From Pseudomonas saponiphila (GTDB lineage: Bacteria; Pseudomonadota; Gammaproteobacteria; Pseudomonadales; Pseudomonadaceae): a DNA stretch of 64,000 bases. Both the position numbers and the translations under genes were made by a program. Under the pieces are notes generated by a model. That model was not told where the DNA came from and searched no databases. It worked only from the letters and a program-made list of their open reading frames with translations. The stretch is from NCBI RefSeq assembly GCF_900105185.1, contig NZ_FNTJ01000001.1, positions 682,001 to 746,000 on the forward strand. The letters are read 5' to 3'. Position 1 is the first letter of the stretch, and the number at the start of each line of letters is the position of its first letter. This document shows, in pieces, positions 8,958 through 16,819 of this stretch.

Positions 8958-8961
8958 CCTG

Positions 8962-10086
8962 TTACTTGCGCGCCTTGAGGATCACGAACTTGGGCGTTGC
9001 CGCCACTTGCTCGACGCCGCGGAACAGCCGCGCCAGCTTGCTGTGATAGCCCAGGTGGCGGTTGCCGACGATATACAGCGCGCCGCCCACCACCAGGGCC
9101 TCCCGGGCTTGTTGGAACATGCGCCAGGCGAGGAAGTCGCCCACCACCTGCTGCTGGTGGAACGGCGGGTTGCACAGCACCACATCCAGGGATTGCGGGG
9201 CCTGACCGGCCAGGCCATCGCCGGCGCGCATCTGGGCCTCGCGCTCGCCCAGCACGGCCTGCCAGTTGTCCCGGGCCGACTGCACGGCCATGAAGGATTC
9301 GTCCACCAGGGTGTAGTGGGCCTGGGGGTTGTCCAGGGCGCTGGCGATGGCCAGCACGCCGTTGCCACAGCCCAGGTCGGCGACCCGGGCGCTGCCGAGG
9401 TTCTGCGGCAGGTGCGGAAGGAAGGCGCGGGTGCCGATGTCCAGGCCTTCGCGGCAGAACACATTGGCGTGGTTGAGCAGCTCGATGGCTGGCTGTTCCA
9501 GGCGATAGCGGGTCGGGTAGGGCGACACGACCGCCGGCCTGGCTTCTGGCGTGGCGATCAGCAGGCGGGACTTTTTCACCGCCAGGGAGGCCTGCACCGG
9601 GCCGATGTAGCGCTCCAGCAAGTCGCCGGCGGCGCGGGGCAGGTGCTTGACCATGGCCGCCGCCACGACCTGGGCGCCTGGGGCCAGTTGCCCCTGCAGG
9701 CGGATCAGCTGTTCTTCCAGCAGGGCCAGGGTCTTGGGGACACGGATCAGCACCCGGTCGAACGGCCCGGTCAGGGGCTCGCTGGCCGGCACCACACGCA
9801 GGGCGTCGAAGGGCAGGCCGTTGCGCACCAGGTTCTTTTCCAGGGCCAGGGCACCCAGGTACGAATCGCCACTGCTAGTGACCTGGACCTTGCCCAACAG
9901 GCTGGCGGCCAGGGCGCCGAAGCTGTCATTGAGGATCAGCACCCGGGTGTCGCTGGCCGGTTGCTGCTCGGCCAGGTGGTTGAGCAGGTACTCGTCCGCC
10001 GCGTCGAAGGCTTGCAGCGGCTCGTTCTGCTGTTCGGGCTGGCGGATCAGGTCGAGCTGGGCGAAGGGGCTTGCAAGCAGGGGCAT
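8962..10086 (-). CDS. rlmG: 23S rRNA (guanine-1835-N2)-methyltransferase RlmG
   Basis: 374 aa with two methyltransferase-like domains: an N-terminal degenerate one (LQAFDAADEYLLNHL, LILNDSFGALA) and a C-terminal catalytic one with the SAM motif VADLGCGNGVLAI and the base-flipping motif NPPFHQQ. This layout and the ADEYLL segment identify RlmG rather than the related RsmC. It methylates G1835 in 23S rRNA. It is monocistronic and convergent with the cio operon. Confidence 0.93.
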   Translation of the reverse strand: MPLLASPFAQLDLIRQPEQQNEPLQAFDAADEYLLNHLAEQQPASDTRVLILNDSFGALAASLLGKVQVTSSGDSYLGALALEKNLVRNGLPFDALRVVPASEPLTGPFDRVLIRVPKTLALLEEQLIRLQGQLAPGAQVVAAAMVKHLPRAAGDLLERYIGPVQASLAVKKSRLLIATPEARPAVVSPYPTRYRLEQPAIELLNHANVFCREGLDIGTRAFLPHLPQNLGSARVADLGCGNGVLAIASALDNPQAHYTLVDESFMAVQSARDNWQAVLGEREAQMRAGDGLAGQAPQSLDVVLCNPPFHQQQVVGDFLAWRMFQQAREALVVGGALYIVGNRHLGYHSKLARLFRGVEQVAATPKFVILKARK

Positions 10087-10300
10087 GGGGCGGACTCTAG
10101 GTAATCGGTGAATGTCCCGGCGCTGGGGGCTGTCGTGCGCACGGGATCCCTCGAACAGCGGCGGTGCGGGCCGTTCGAAGCGGGGCTAAATGGTACGTTT
10201 TTTTGTCGGGGATTGCCCGCGCTCTATGCCACTACAAACCGCCGGTGTTTCTGTCCGGCGCTTTGCGGGACACTAGAGCATCGCTTTTGTGGAGCCTGTC

Positions 10301-11077
10301 ATGAGTGCCAGTGAAGAGAAATACACCCGCCAGACCCTGCTTGAGGTCCAGCCGCTGACCTCCAGCCTGTTCACCCTGCGCACCACCCGGGACGCGGGTT
10401 TTCGCTTTCGTGCCGGGCAGTTCGCCCGCCTCGGGGTGACCAAGGCCGATGGCAGCACGGTGTGGCGCGCCTATTCCATGGTGTCATCGCCGTTCGACGA
10501 GTTTCTCGAGTTCTTTTCCATCGTGGTGCCCGGTGGTGAGTTCACCAGCGAGCTGAGCCGTCTGGAAGTGGGGGACAGCCTGCTGGTGGATCGCCAGGCC
10601 TTCGGCTACCTGACCCTGGACCGTTTCGTCGACGGTCGCGATCTCTGGTTGTTATCCACAGGCACCGGGATTGCGCCGTTCCTGTCGATCCTGCAGGACT
10701 TCGAGGTGTGGGAAAAATTCCAACGCATCATCCTCGTCTACAGCGTGCGCGAGGCCAAGGAACTGGCCTATCAGCAATTGCTCGCCGAGTTGCCCCAGCG
10801 CGAATACCTGGCGGAAGTGGCCCACAAGCTGCAATTCATCAGCACCGTGACCCGCGAGCAGCACCCGGGCAGCCTCAATGGGCGCATCACGCAATTGATC
10901 GAGAACGGCGAACTGGAACGCGCCGCAGGCGTGGAACTGACCCCCGAGCATTCCCGGGTGATGCTCTGCGGCAACCCGCAGATGATCGATGACACCCGGG
11001 CCTTGCTCAAGCAGCGGGGCATGAGCCTGAGCCTGAGCCGGCGGCCGGGGCAGGTGGCGGTGGAAAACTACTGGTAA
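10301..11077 (+). CDS. fpr: Ferredoxin/flavodoxin-NADP+ reductase
   Basis: 258 aa FAD-binding reductase of the bacterial FPR group. It shuttles electrons between NADPH and ferredoxin or flavodoxin. Visible are the FAD site RAYSMVSSP (RxYS type), the NADP-binding STGTGIAPFLSIL, the LCGNPQMIDD motif, and a C-terminus ending VAVENYW whose aromatic residue stacks on the flavin. The sequence looks closer to FprB-type than FprA-type pseudomonad reductases (from memory). I chose the ATG at 10301 with GGAG nine bases upstream over an in-frame GTG at 10289. Confidence 0.92.
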   Translation: MSASEEKYTRQTLLEVQPLTSSLFTLRTTRDAGFRFRAGQFARLGVTKADGSTVWRAYSMVSSPFDEFLEFFSIVVPGGEFTSELSRLEVGDSLLVDRQAFGYLTLDRFVDGRDLWLLSTGTGIAPFLSILQDFEVWEKFQRIILVYSVREAKELAYQQLLAELPQREYLAEVAHKLQFISTVTREQHPGSLNGRITQLIENGELERAAGVELTPEHSRVMLCGNPQMIDDTRALLKQRGMSLSLSRRPGQVAVENYW

Positions 11078-11081
11078 CCAA

Positions 11082-11104
11082 AACGGCGCCTCAAGGGCGC
11101 CGTT
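11082..11104. terminator. Bidirectional terminator between fpr and mscL
   Basis: Perfect stem AACGGCGCC-N5-GGCGCCGTT between two convergent genes. Flanking A and T residues are short. Confidence 0.7.
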
Positions 11105-11124
11105 GTCTCATTGCAGAACCCGCC

Positions 11125-11538
11125 TCAGGGCTTGTTGTTCTGAGCCTTGAGCAGATCGCGGATCTCCCCCAGCAGCTCTTCTTCCTTGCTCGGCACCGGT
11201 GGCAGTGTCGGGGCTACGGCTTCTTCGCGTTTCAGGCGGTTGATCACCTTGACCCCCATGAAGATGGCGAAGGCAATGATGATGAAGTCGATGATGCTCT
11301 GGATGAATTTGCCATAGGCCAGGACCACGGCAGGGGTATTGCCCTCGGCCGCCTTGAGGGTGATGGCCAGATCAGCGAAGTCCACCCCACCGATCAGCAG
11401 GCCAATGGGCGGCATGACCACGTCGCCGACAAAGGACGAGACAATCTTGCCGAACGCGGCACCGATGATGATACCCACGGCCATGTCGACCACATTGCCT
11501 TTGACCGCGAAGGCCTTGAACTCACTTAGCACGCCCAT
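11125..11538 (-). CDS. mscL: Large-conductance mechanosensitive channel MscL
   Basis: 137 aa, normal length for MscL. It forms a homopentameric inner-membrane channel that opens under membrane tension to release osmolytes on hypo-osmotic shock. The N-terminal helix and first transmembrane helix read [24 protein letters not shown], the family signature, then a periplasmic loop, a second helix ([18 protein letters not shown]) and the cytoplasmic bundle ([14 protein letters not shown]). It is convergent with fpr, an arrangement common in pseudomonads. Confidence 0.97.
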   Translation of the reverse strand: MGVLSEFKAFAVKGNVVDMAVGIIIGAAFGKIVSSFVGDVVMPPIGLLIGGVDFADLAITLKAAEGNTPAVVLAYGKFIQSIIDFIIIAFAIFMGVKVINRLKREEAVAPTLPPVPSKEEELLGEIRDLLKAQNNKP

Positions 11539-11785
11539 AGGTTATTCCTTGTTACAGATGAGGTTGGTTACGGCAGTGTAATTCAGCAAAAAGCATTTTG
11601 CCGACACAACTTTTAACAGCTTGCGGGGTTATTGACCGATAAATCGGCAAAGAGTTTATTCAAAGTGCCAGCAGAACGCGCGCGATATACCCCGCATCAG
11701 CTGAGATAACCAGAACATTCTTTCAATCGAGTGGTTGCGGGCTTTCTATTTATCATTCAAATAGTTAGCCACTAGCCTCTAGCGA

Positions 11786-11801
11786 GCGCATCGGGATGCG
11801 C
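11786..11801. promoter_or_regulatory. Palindrome upstream of katB
   Basis: GCGCATC-GG-GATGCGC dyad 24 bp before the katB start, just ahead of TTATATAAC, which could act as a -10-like element. It may be an operator or an mRNA hairpin. No clear OxyR consensus is visible, although katB is OxyR-controlled in P. aeruginosa. Confidence 0.35.
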
Positions 11802-11825
11802 CTTATATAACTAGAGGAATTCAAC

Positions 11826-13367
11826 ATGACCGCTTCTCTTGGCCTTGGGAGTCTTTCCCAGCGACGCATACTGGGCGTGCTTGCCGCCAGTCTGCTTTCC
11901 CTTTCCGTACAGGCCGCCACGCTGACCCGCGACAATGGCGCGGCAGTGGGCGATAACCAGAATTCACAGACCGCAGGCGCCACCGGCCCGGTGTTGCTGC
12001 AAGATGTGCAACTGATCCAGAAGCTCCAGCGGTTTGACCGCGAGCGCATTCCAGAGCGTGTGGTGCACGCCCGTGGCACCGGTGCCCACGGCACCTTCAC
12101 CGTCACCGACAGCCTCAGTGACCTGACCCGGGCCAGGGTTTTTGCCGCCGGTGAAACCACCCCGGTATTCGTGCGCTTTTCGTCGGTAGTGCACGGCAAC
12201 CACTCCCCGGAAACCCTGCGCGACCCACGGGGCTTCGCCACCAAGTTCTATACCGCAGAGGGCAACTGGGACCTGGTCGGCAACAACTTCCCGACGTTCT
12301 TCATTCGCGATGCCATCAAGTTCCCGGACATGGTGCACGCGTTCAAACCCGATCCGCGTACCAACCTGGATGATGATTCGCGGCGTTTTGATTTCTTCTC
12401 TCATGTTCCCGAAGCCACTCGCACATTGACCGAGCTGTATTCCAACTCCGGAACTCCGGCCAGTTACCGGGAAATGGATGGTAATGGCGTGCACGCCTAC
12501 AAGTTGATCAACGCCAAAGGCGAAGTGCACTACGTGAAGTTTCACTGGAAGAGTCTGCAAGGTCTGAACAATCTCGATCCGAAACAGGTGGTCGAGGTTC
12601 AGGGGCGTGATTACAGCCATATGAGCAACGACTTGGTAACCCACATTAATAAAGGGGACTTCCCCAAGTGGGACTTGTATGTCCAGGTATTGAAACCCGA
12701 AGACTTGGCCAAGTTTGATTTCGACCCGCTGGACGCCACCAAGATCTGGCCGAATGTGCCTGAGCGCAAGGTTGGGCAGATGGTGTTGAACCGCAATCCG
12801 GCCAACGTCTTCCAGGAAACCGAGCAGGTGGCCATGGCCCCGTCCAACCTGGTACCGGGGATCGAACCGTCGGAAGACCGCCTGCTGCAAGGCCGGGTGT
12901 TCTCCTACGCCGATACCCAGATGTATCGCCTCGGCGCCAACGCCCTGCAACTGCCGATCAACGCGCCGAAGAGCCCGGTGAACAACGGCAACCAGGATGG
13001 CGCCATGAACCCGGGCCACACCAGCACCGGGGTCAACTACCAGCCGAGTCGCCTGATGCCGCGCGAAGAGCCGCAAACCGCGCGCTACAGCCAGATGGCG
13101 CTGGCGGGCAGCACCCAGCAGGCGAAGATCCAGCGCGAGCAGAACTTCAAGCAGGCAGGGGATCTGTATCGCTCTTTCAGCAAGAAAGAGCGTCAGGACC
13201 TGATCGACAGCTTCGGCGGCTCCCTGGCCACCACTGACGACGAGAGCAAGCACATCATCCTGTCGTTCCTTTATAAGGCCGACCCGGAGTACGGCACTGG
13301 CGTGACCCGCGTGGCCAAGGGCGACCTGGCCCGGGTCAAGGCGCTGGCGGCCAAGCTGAGCGACTGA
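11826..13367 (+). CDS. katB: Periplasmic monofunctional catalase KatB
   Basis: 513 aa heme catalase with an N-terminal Sec signal peptide cleaved near SVQA-ATL (about residue 31), so it acts in the periplasm. It converts hydrogen peroxide to water and oxygen. The catalytic His lies in RVVHARGTGAHG, the distal Asn in VGNNFPTFFIRD, and the proximal heme-ligand Tyr in RVFSYADTQMYRLG. It is a small-subunit clade 3 type like P. aeruginosa KatB. AGAGGA precedes the ATG. The ankyrin gene downstream is its known partner. Peroxide induction is expected from relatives but no unambiguous OxyR site was found. Confidence 0.94.
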   Translation: MTASLGLGSLSQRRILGVLAASLLSLSVQAATLTRDNGAAVGDNQNSQTAGATGPVLLQDVQLIQKLQRFDRERIPERVVHARGTGAHGTFTVTDSLSDLTRARVFAAGETTPVFVRFSSVVHGNHSPETLRDPRGFATKFYTAEGNWDLVGNNFPTFFIRDAIKFPDMVHAFKPDPRTNLDDDSRRFDFFSHVPEATRTLTELYSNSGTPASYREMDGNGVHAYKLINAKGEVHYVKFHWKSLQGLNNLDPKQVVEVQGRDYSHMSNDLVTHINKGDFPKWDLYVQVLKPEDLAKFDFDPLDATKIWPNVPERKVGQMVLNRNPANVFQETEQVAMAPSNLVPGIEPSEDRLLQGRVFSYADTQMYRLGANALQLPINAPKSPVNNGNQDGAMNPGHTSTGVNYQPSRLMPREEPQTARYSQMALAGSTQQAKIQREQNFKQAGDLYRSFSKKERQDLIDSFGGSLATTDDESKHIILSFLYKADPEYGTGVTRVAKGDLARVKALAAKLSD

Positions 13368-13378
13368 TCCTTCACGTC

Positions 13379-13455
13379 TTGGAGCTGGCTTGCCAGTGAA
13401 CATGGGCGCCGCGCTGCTTCAGGCGGCGCCCTTCGCCGGCAAGCCGGCTCCTACG
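13379..13455. repeat. REP pair between katB and ankB
   Basis: Inverted REP units (GGAGCTGGCTTGCCAG ... GCCGGCAAGCCGGCTCCTAC) flanking a second hairpin GGGCGCCGC/GCGGCGCCC. It lies within the presumed katB-ankB transcript and may uncouple expression of the two genes. Confidence 0.75.
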
Positions 13456-13480
13456 CTTCTCAGGAAAAAGGAGGTGCGTC

Positions 13481-14020
13481 ATGCGTCTGTGCATTTCGCT
13501 GCTGACCCTGGCCTGGGCCTTGGCTGCCCAGGCACAGCCAACCGACCCGGTGGCAGTCAAGGTACAGCTGGAACACTACTATTTCGATGCCGCCCGCCGG
13601 GGCGACGTGGAGATGCTCGATACCTTTATCGAGGCCGGTTATTCCCTCGATACCCAGGATGAAAAGGGCTATACGGCGCTGATCCTGGCCGCCTATCACG
13701 GCCAGGGCCTGGCGGTGGAGCGCCTGCTGGACGCCGGCGCCAACGCCTGCGCCCAGGACAAACGCGGCAACACGGCGCTGATGGGGGCGATCTTCAAGGG
13801 CGAGGTGCAGATTGCCCGGCGCCTGTTGGCCGCCGATTGCAGCCCCGACCAGCGCAACGGCGCGGGGCAGACTGCCGCCATGTATGCCGGGCTGTTCAAG
13901 CGGGAGGAACTGCTTCAGGCCCTGGCGGCCAAAGGCGCGGACCTGAATGCCGAGGACCCCCTGGGCAATAGCGCCACGCGGCTGGCCAGCGGGCAGATAC
14001 GCACCGCGCCGTCGCGCTGA
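13481..14020 (+). CDS. ankB: Ankyrin-repeat protein AnkB
   Basis: 179 aa with a Sec-type signal (LLTLAWALAAQAQ) followed by four to five ankyrin repeats (for example DEKGYTALILAAYHGQGLAVERLLDAGA and the next unit DKRGNTALMGAIFKGEVQIARRLL). In P. aeruginosa the equivalent gene downstream of katB encodes an exported ankyrin protein required for full KatB activity and peroxide resistance. AAAAGGAGGTG is a strong ribosome site. The last unit reads DPLGNSATRLASG, and the protein ends without further domains. Confidence 0.88.
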   Translation: MRLCISLLTLAWALAAQAQPTDPVAVKVQLEHYYFDAARRGDVEMLDTFIEAGYSLDTQDEKGYTALILAAYHGQGLAVERLLDAGANACAQDKRGNTALMGAIFKGEVQIARRLLAADCSPDQRNGAGQTAAMYAGLFKREELLQALAAKGADLNAEDPLGNSATRLASGQIRTAPSR

Positions 14021-14065
14021 TCCGTTCCAGCTGAGCTATCATCGCGGTTTTTGCCGGGGGTTCAG

Positions 14066-15433
14066 ATGGCCAAGGCCAAGCGCATGTACGGCTGCACCGA
14101 GTGCGGCTCCACCTTTCCCAAATGGGCCGGGCAATGCGGCGAGTGCGGGGCCTGGAACACCCTGACCGAGACCATGATCGAAAGCGGCGGCGCCGCAGCG
14201 CCGGCCGGGCGCACCGGTTGGGCTGGGCAACAGGCGCAGATCAAGACCCTGGCGGAGGTCAGTGTCGAGGAAATTCCGCGTTTCTCCACCGCCTCCGGCG
14301 AACTCGACCGCGTGCTGGGCGGTGGCCTGGTTGACGGTTCGGTGGTGCTGATCGGCGGTGATCCGGGGATCGGCAAGTCGACCATCCTGTTGCAGACCCT
14401 GTGCAATATCGCCACGCGCATGCCGGCGCTGTACGTCACCGGCGAGGAATCCCAGCAGCAAGTGGCGATGCGGGCGCGGCGCCTGGGCCTGCCCCAGGAT
14501 CAGCTGCGGGTGATGACTGAAACCTGTATCGAAACCATCATCGCCACCGCCCGGGTGGAAAAACCCAAGGTCATGGTGATCGACTCGATCCAGACGATTT
14601 TCACTGAGCAACTGCAATCGGCCCCGGGCGGTGTGTCCCAGGTGCGCGAGAGCGCTGCTTTGCTGGTGCGCTACGCCAAGCAGAGCGGCACGGCGATTTT
14701 CCTGGTGGGCCACGTGACCAAGGAAGGTGCCCTGGCCGGGCCGCGGGTGCTGGAGCACATGGTCGACACCGTGCTGTATTTCGAGGGGGAGTCCGACGGT
14801 CGCCTGCGGTTGCTGCGGGCGGTGAAGAACCGTTTTGGCGCGGTCAACGAGCTGGGGGTGTTCGGCATGACCGACCGCGGCTTGAAGGAAGTCTCCAACC
14901 CTTCGGCGATTTTCCTCACCCGGGCCCAGGAAGAGGTGCCGGGCAGTGTGGTGATGGCCACCTGGGAAGGCACCCGGCCGATGCTGGTGGAAGTGCAGGC
15001 GCTGGTGGATGACAGCCACCTGGCCAACCCGCGACGGGTGACCCTGGGGTTGGATCAGAATCGCCTGGCCATGCTGCTGGCGGTCCTGCATCGCCATGGC
15101 GGCATTCCCACCCACGATCAGGACGTGTTCCTCAACGTGGTGGGCGGGGTCAAGGTGCTGGAAACCGCCTCCGACCTGGCCCTGATGGCGGCGGTGATGT
15201 CGAGCCTGCGCAATCGTCCGTTGCCCCATGACTTGCTGGTGTTTGGCGAGGTGGGGCTGTCCGGCGAAGTGCGCCCGGTGCCCAGTGGTCAGGAGCGCCT
15301 GAAAGAGGCGGCCAAGCATGGCTTCAAGCGGGCCATCGTGCCTAAGGGCAACGCACCGAAGGAGGCGCCGCCAGGCTTGAAGATCATTGCCGTGACCCGC
15401 CTGGAGCAGGCGTTGGATGCGCTTTTCGAATAA
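14066..15433 (+). CDS. radA: DNA repair protein RadA
   Basis: 455 aa RecA-related ATPase that promotes branch migration of recombination intermediates. Three parts are visible: an N-terminal four-cysteine zinc finger (CTECG ... CGECG), a RecA-like core with Walker A GGDPGIGKST near residue 97 and the RadA-specific KNRFG motif near 255, and a C-terminal Lon-protease-like domain (FGEVGLSGEVRPV) lacking protease function. I use the ATG at 14066 (MAKAKRMYGC) rather than an upstream in-frame codon because the family starts just before the zinc finger. Confidence 0.97.
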   Translation: MAKAKRMYGCTECGSTFPKWAGQCGECGAWNTLTETMIESGGAAAPAGRTGWAGQQAQIKTLAEVSVEEIPRFSTASGELDRVLGGGLVDGSVVLIGGDPGIGKSTILLQTLCNIATRMPALYVTGEESQQQVAMRARRLGLPQDQLRVMTETCIETIIATARVEKPKVMVIDSIQTIFTEQLQSAPGGVSQVRESAALLVRYAKQSGTAIFLVGHVTKEGALAGPRVLEHMVDTVLYFEGESDGRLRLLRAVKNRFGAVNELGVFGMTDRGLKEVSNPSAIFLTRAQEEVPGSVVMATWEGTRPMLVEVQALVDDSHLANPRRVTLGLDQNRLAMLLAVLHRHGGIPTHDQDVFLNVVGGVKVLETASDLALMAAVMSSLRNRPLPHDLLVFGEVGLSGEVRPVPSGQERLKEAAKHGFKRAIVPKGNAPKEAPPGLKIIAVTRLEQALDALFE

Positions 15434-15466
15434 TCAGAGCTGGACTCGCAGGGAAGGATGCAGGGG

Positions 15467-16195
15467 ATGGGCATGACAAGGTTGAAGCGCTGGATGCTGG
15501 GGGCGGGGCTGTTGGGCTGTTCGGCGCTGGCCGTGGCCCAACAGGCCGAAGTACCGGAAGGCTATCGGATCGCGCAGCAGGTACTGGTGGGGGATGGCTC
15601 GGTGCTGGAAGTACTGGAGGATGTGCGTATCACCCCTGAACTGCATGCCGACAGCTGGGGCAATGGCCTGGACGCCGACAGTCTGCTGCAGTCCGATGAT
15701 GATCCTTCGGTTGCCCCGTTGGGAGCGCTGGCGCGCCTGGTGTCCGATGGCGGCGAGGTGTTGGCGCAGAAGTCCCTGGGCTACCCGATGGCCACGGTGG
15801 AAAAGGCTCCGCTGAACGGACTGCCGTCACCGGCGTTTTTCCTGACCATTGACCAGACTGCGCCCATGGGCAGCTACAGCGGTCCGCTCACTGAGGTACT
15901 GACGCCGGAGCAGAGTCAGCTGGACCCGGTGCTGTGCCAGGGGGAAGGCGGCGAGAAGCAGCCGCTGGTGTTCGCCCAGACCGGCAAGGCCGCCTGGCAG
16001 ATCGTGCCTTCGGACAAGGGCGGCACTGAAAGCATCCAACAGGTGTCGTCGGCCTCGTCGATGGAGAACGAAGAGTTCATCACCACCTATCGCACCTTCC
16101 GTTATGTCGACGGCCAGTGGACCGTTGCCTCGCGGCAACAGGCGGGTTATTGGGACATGGAAAGCGAGTTTCCCGAACCGGCGCTGTTTCCCTGA
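15467..16195 (+). CDS. Exported protein of unknown function
   Basis: 242 aa with an N-terminal signal peptide (RWMLGAGLLGCSALAVAQQ). The GLLGC segment also resembles a lipobox, so it could be a lipoprotein; cleavage at AVA-QQ is the alternative. No domain is recognised. It is acidic and probably all-beta, with a final segment FRYVDGQWTVASRQQ. It starts about 30 bp after radA and may be read from the radA promoter. Two other nearby ATGs (15458, 15473) are possible starts; spacing from GGGAAGG favours 15467. Confidence 0.75.
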   Translation: MGMTRLKRWMLGAGLLGCSALAVAQQAEVPEGYRIAQQVLVGDGSVLEVLEDVRITPELHADSWGNGLDADSLLQSDDDPSVAPLGALARLVSDGGEVLAQKSLGYPMATVEKAPLNGLPSPAFFLTIDQTAPMGSYSGPLTEVLTPEQSQLDPVLCQGEGGEKQPLVFAQTGKAAWQIVPSDKGGTESIQQVSSASSMENEEFITTYRTFRYVDGQWTVASRQQAGYWDMESEFPEPALFP

Positions 16196-16211
16196 GCAAC
16201 ACTGGGGCCGA

Positions 16212-16580
16212 TCAGATATCGATCAAGGCTCCGAGCTCGCGCTCCAGTTCCTCGGGGTCTGCCAGGTTCAGCTCGATCAGGCGCCTGAGGTGTTCGATGG
16301 ACTCCAGGCCGATGTGCAGGCAGACGAATCCCAGCTGGCCATGATTGTCATGGGCCAGTTGCACGTCCATGCGCACATCGGCATCGGGACCGAGATGGAT
16401 ATCGGCTTCGAAGATGCGGTTGGGGTCGCCCAGCCAGGGATCGGGGCGCTCGATCAGCAAGCCCTTGAGGGACAGGTCCAGCAGTTGCACCGGCCAGCGG
16501 TGGGTGCCCTGGCTCAGTTTGGTCTTTGCATCGAAGGCGATGCGCTTGAAGCGTCGGCGGTCGGCATGTTGCTCGCTCAT
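16212..16580 (-). CDS. mapZ: PilZ-domain c-di-GMP receptor (MapZ-like)
   Basis: 122 aa, a stand-alone PilZ domain. Both c-di-GMP binding motifs are intact: RRFKR (RxxxR) near residue 9 and DLSLKG (DxSxxG) near 35. Sequence and position beside radA and cstA match P. aeruginosa PA4608 (MapZ), which binds c-di-GMP and then inhibits the chemotaxis methyltransferase CheR1, linking the second messenger to swimming. The ATG at 16580 with AGAGGG upstream is preferred to the GTG at 16604. The c-di-GMP enzyme gene morA is 8 kb away. Confidence 0.88.
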   Translation of the reverse strand: MSEQHADRRRFKRIAFDAKTKLSQGTHRWPVQLLDLSLKGLLIERPDPWLGDPNRIFEADIHLGPDADVRMDVQLAHDNHGQLGFVCLHIGLESIEHLRRLIELNLADPEELERELGALIDI

Positions 16581-16729
16581 GGGCTGGCCCTCTGCGTGGT
16601 GCACTGACTATAGACCGCGCTTTATGAGTGTCGCTACAGGCGACCTGAAAGCGTGCGGCGGCGTTATCGTTCAGTGTTGCCTGAGTTGAAAAAGTTTCGA
16701 AAAAAAAACTGCTCATTCGTTAAAAGAAG

Positions 16730-16764
16730 GCTCTAGACCAACGTGGGGGGTGGTCTTTGAGAGC
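16730..16764. promoter_or_regulatory. Hairpin upstream of cstA
   Basis: Imperfect dyad GCTCT-AGACCA ... TGGTCT-ttg-AGAGC with a G-rich loop, about 55 bp before cstA. It could be an operator or a 5'-leader structure controlling this starvation-induced gene. Role unknown. Confidence 0.4.
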
Positions 16765-16819
16765 AGTAGCGCTACACTCGAAACGCTGTCTTTCTGTCCA
16801 CCCTGGCTGGAATAAAAAC

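Noticed and set aside
10289..10300. Extended GTG start for fpr
   Set aside because: The ATG at 10301 has a better-placed GGAG and matches where homology begins.
11746..11764. CTATTT-N7-AAATAG dyad upstream of katB considered as an OxyR site
   Set aside because: CTAT and ATAG are separated by 11 bases rather than the 7 expected between OxyR half-sites, and the outer half-sites are absent.
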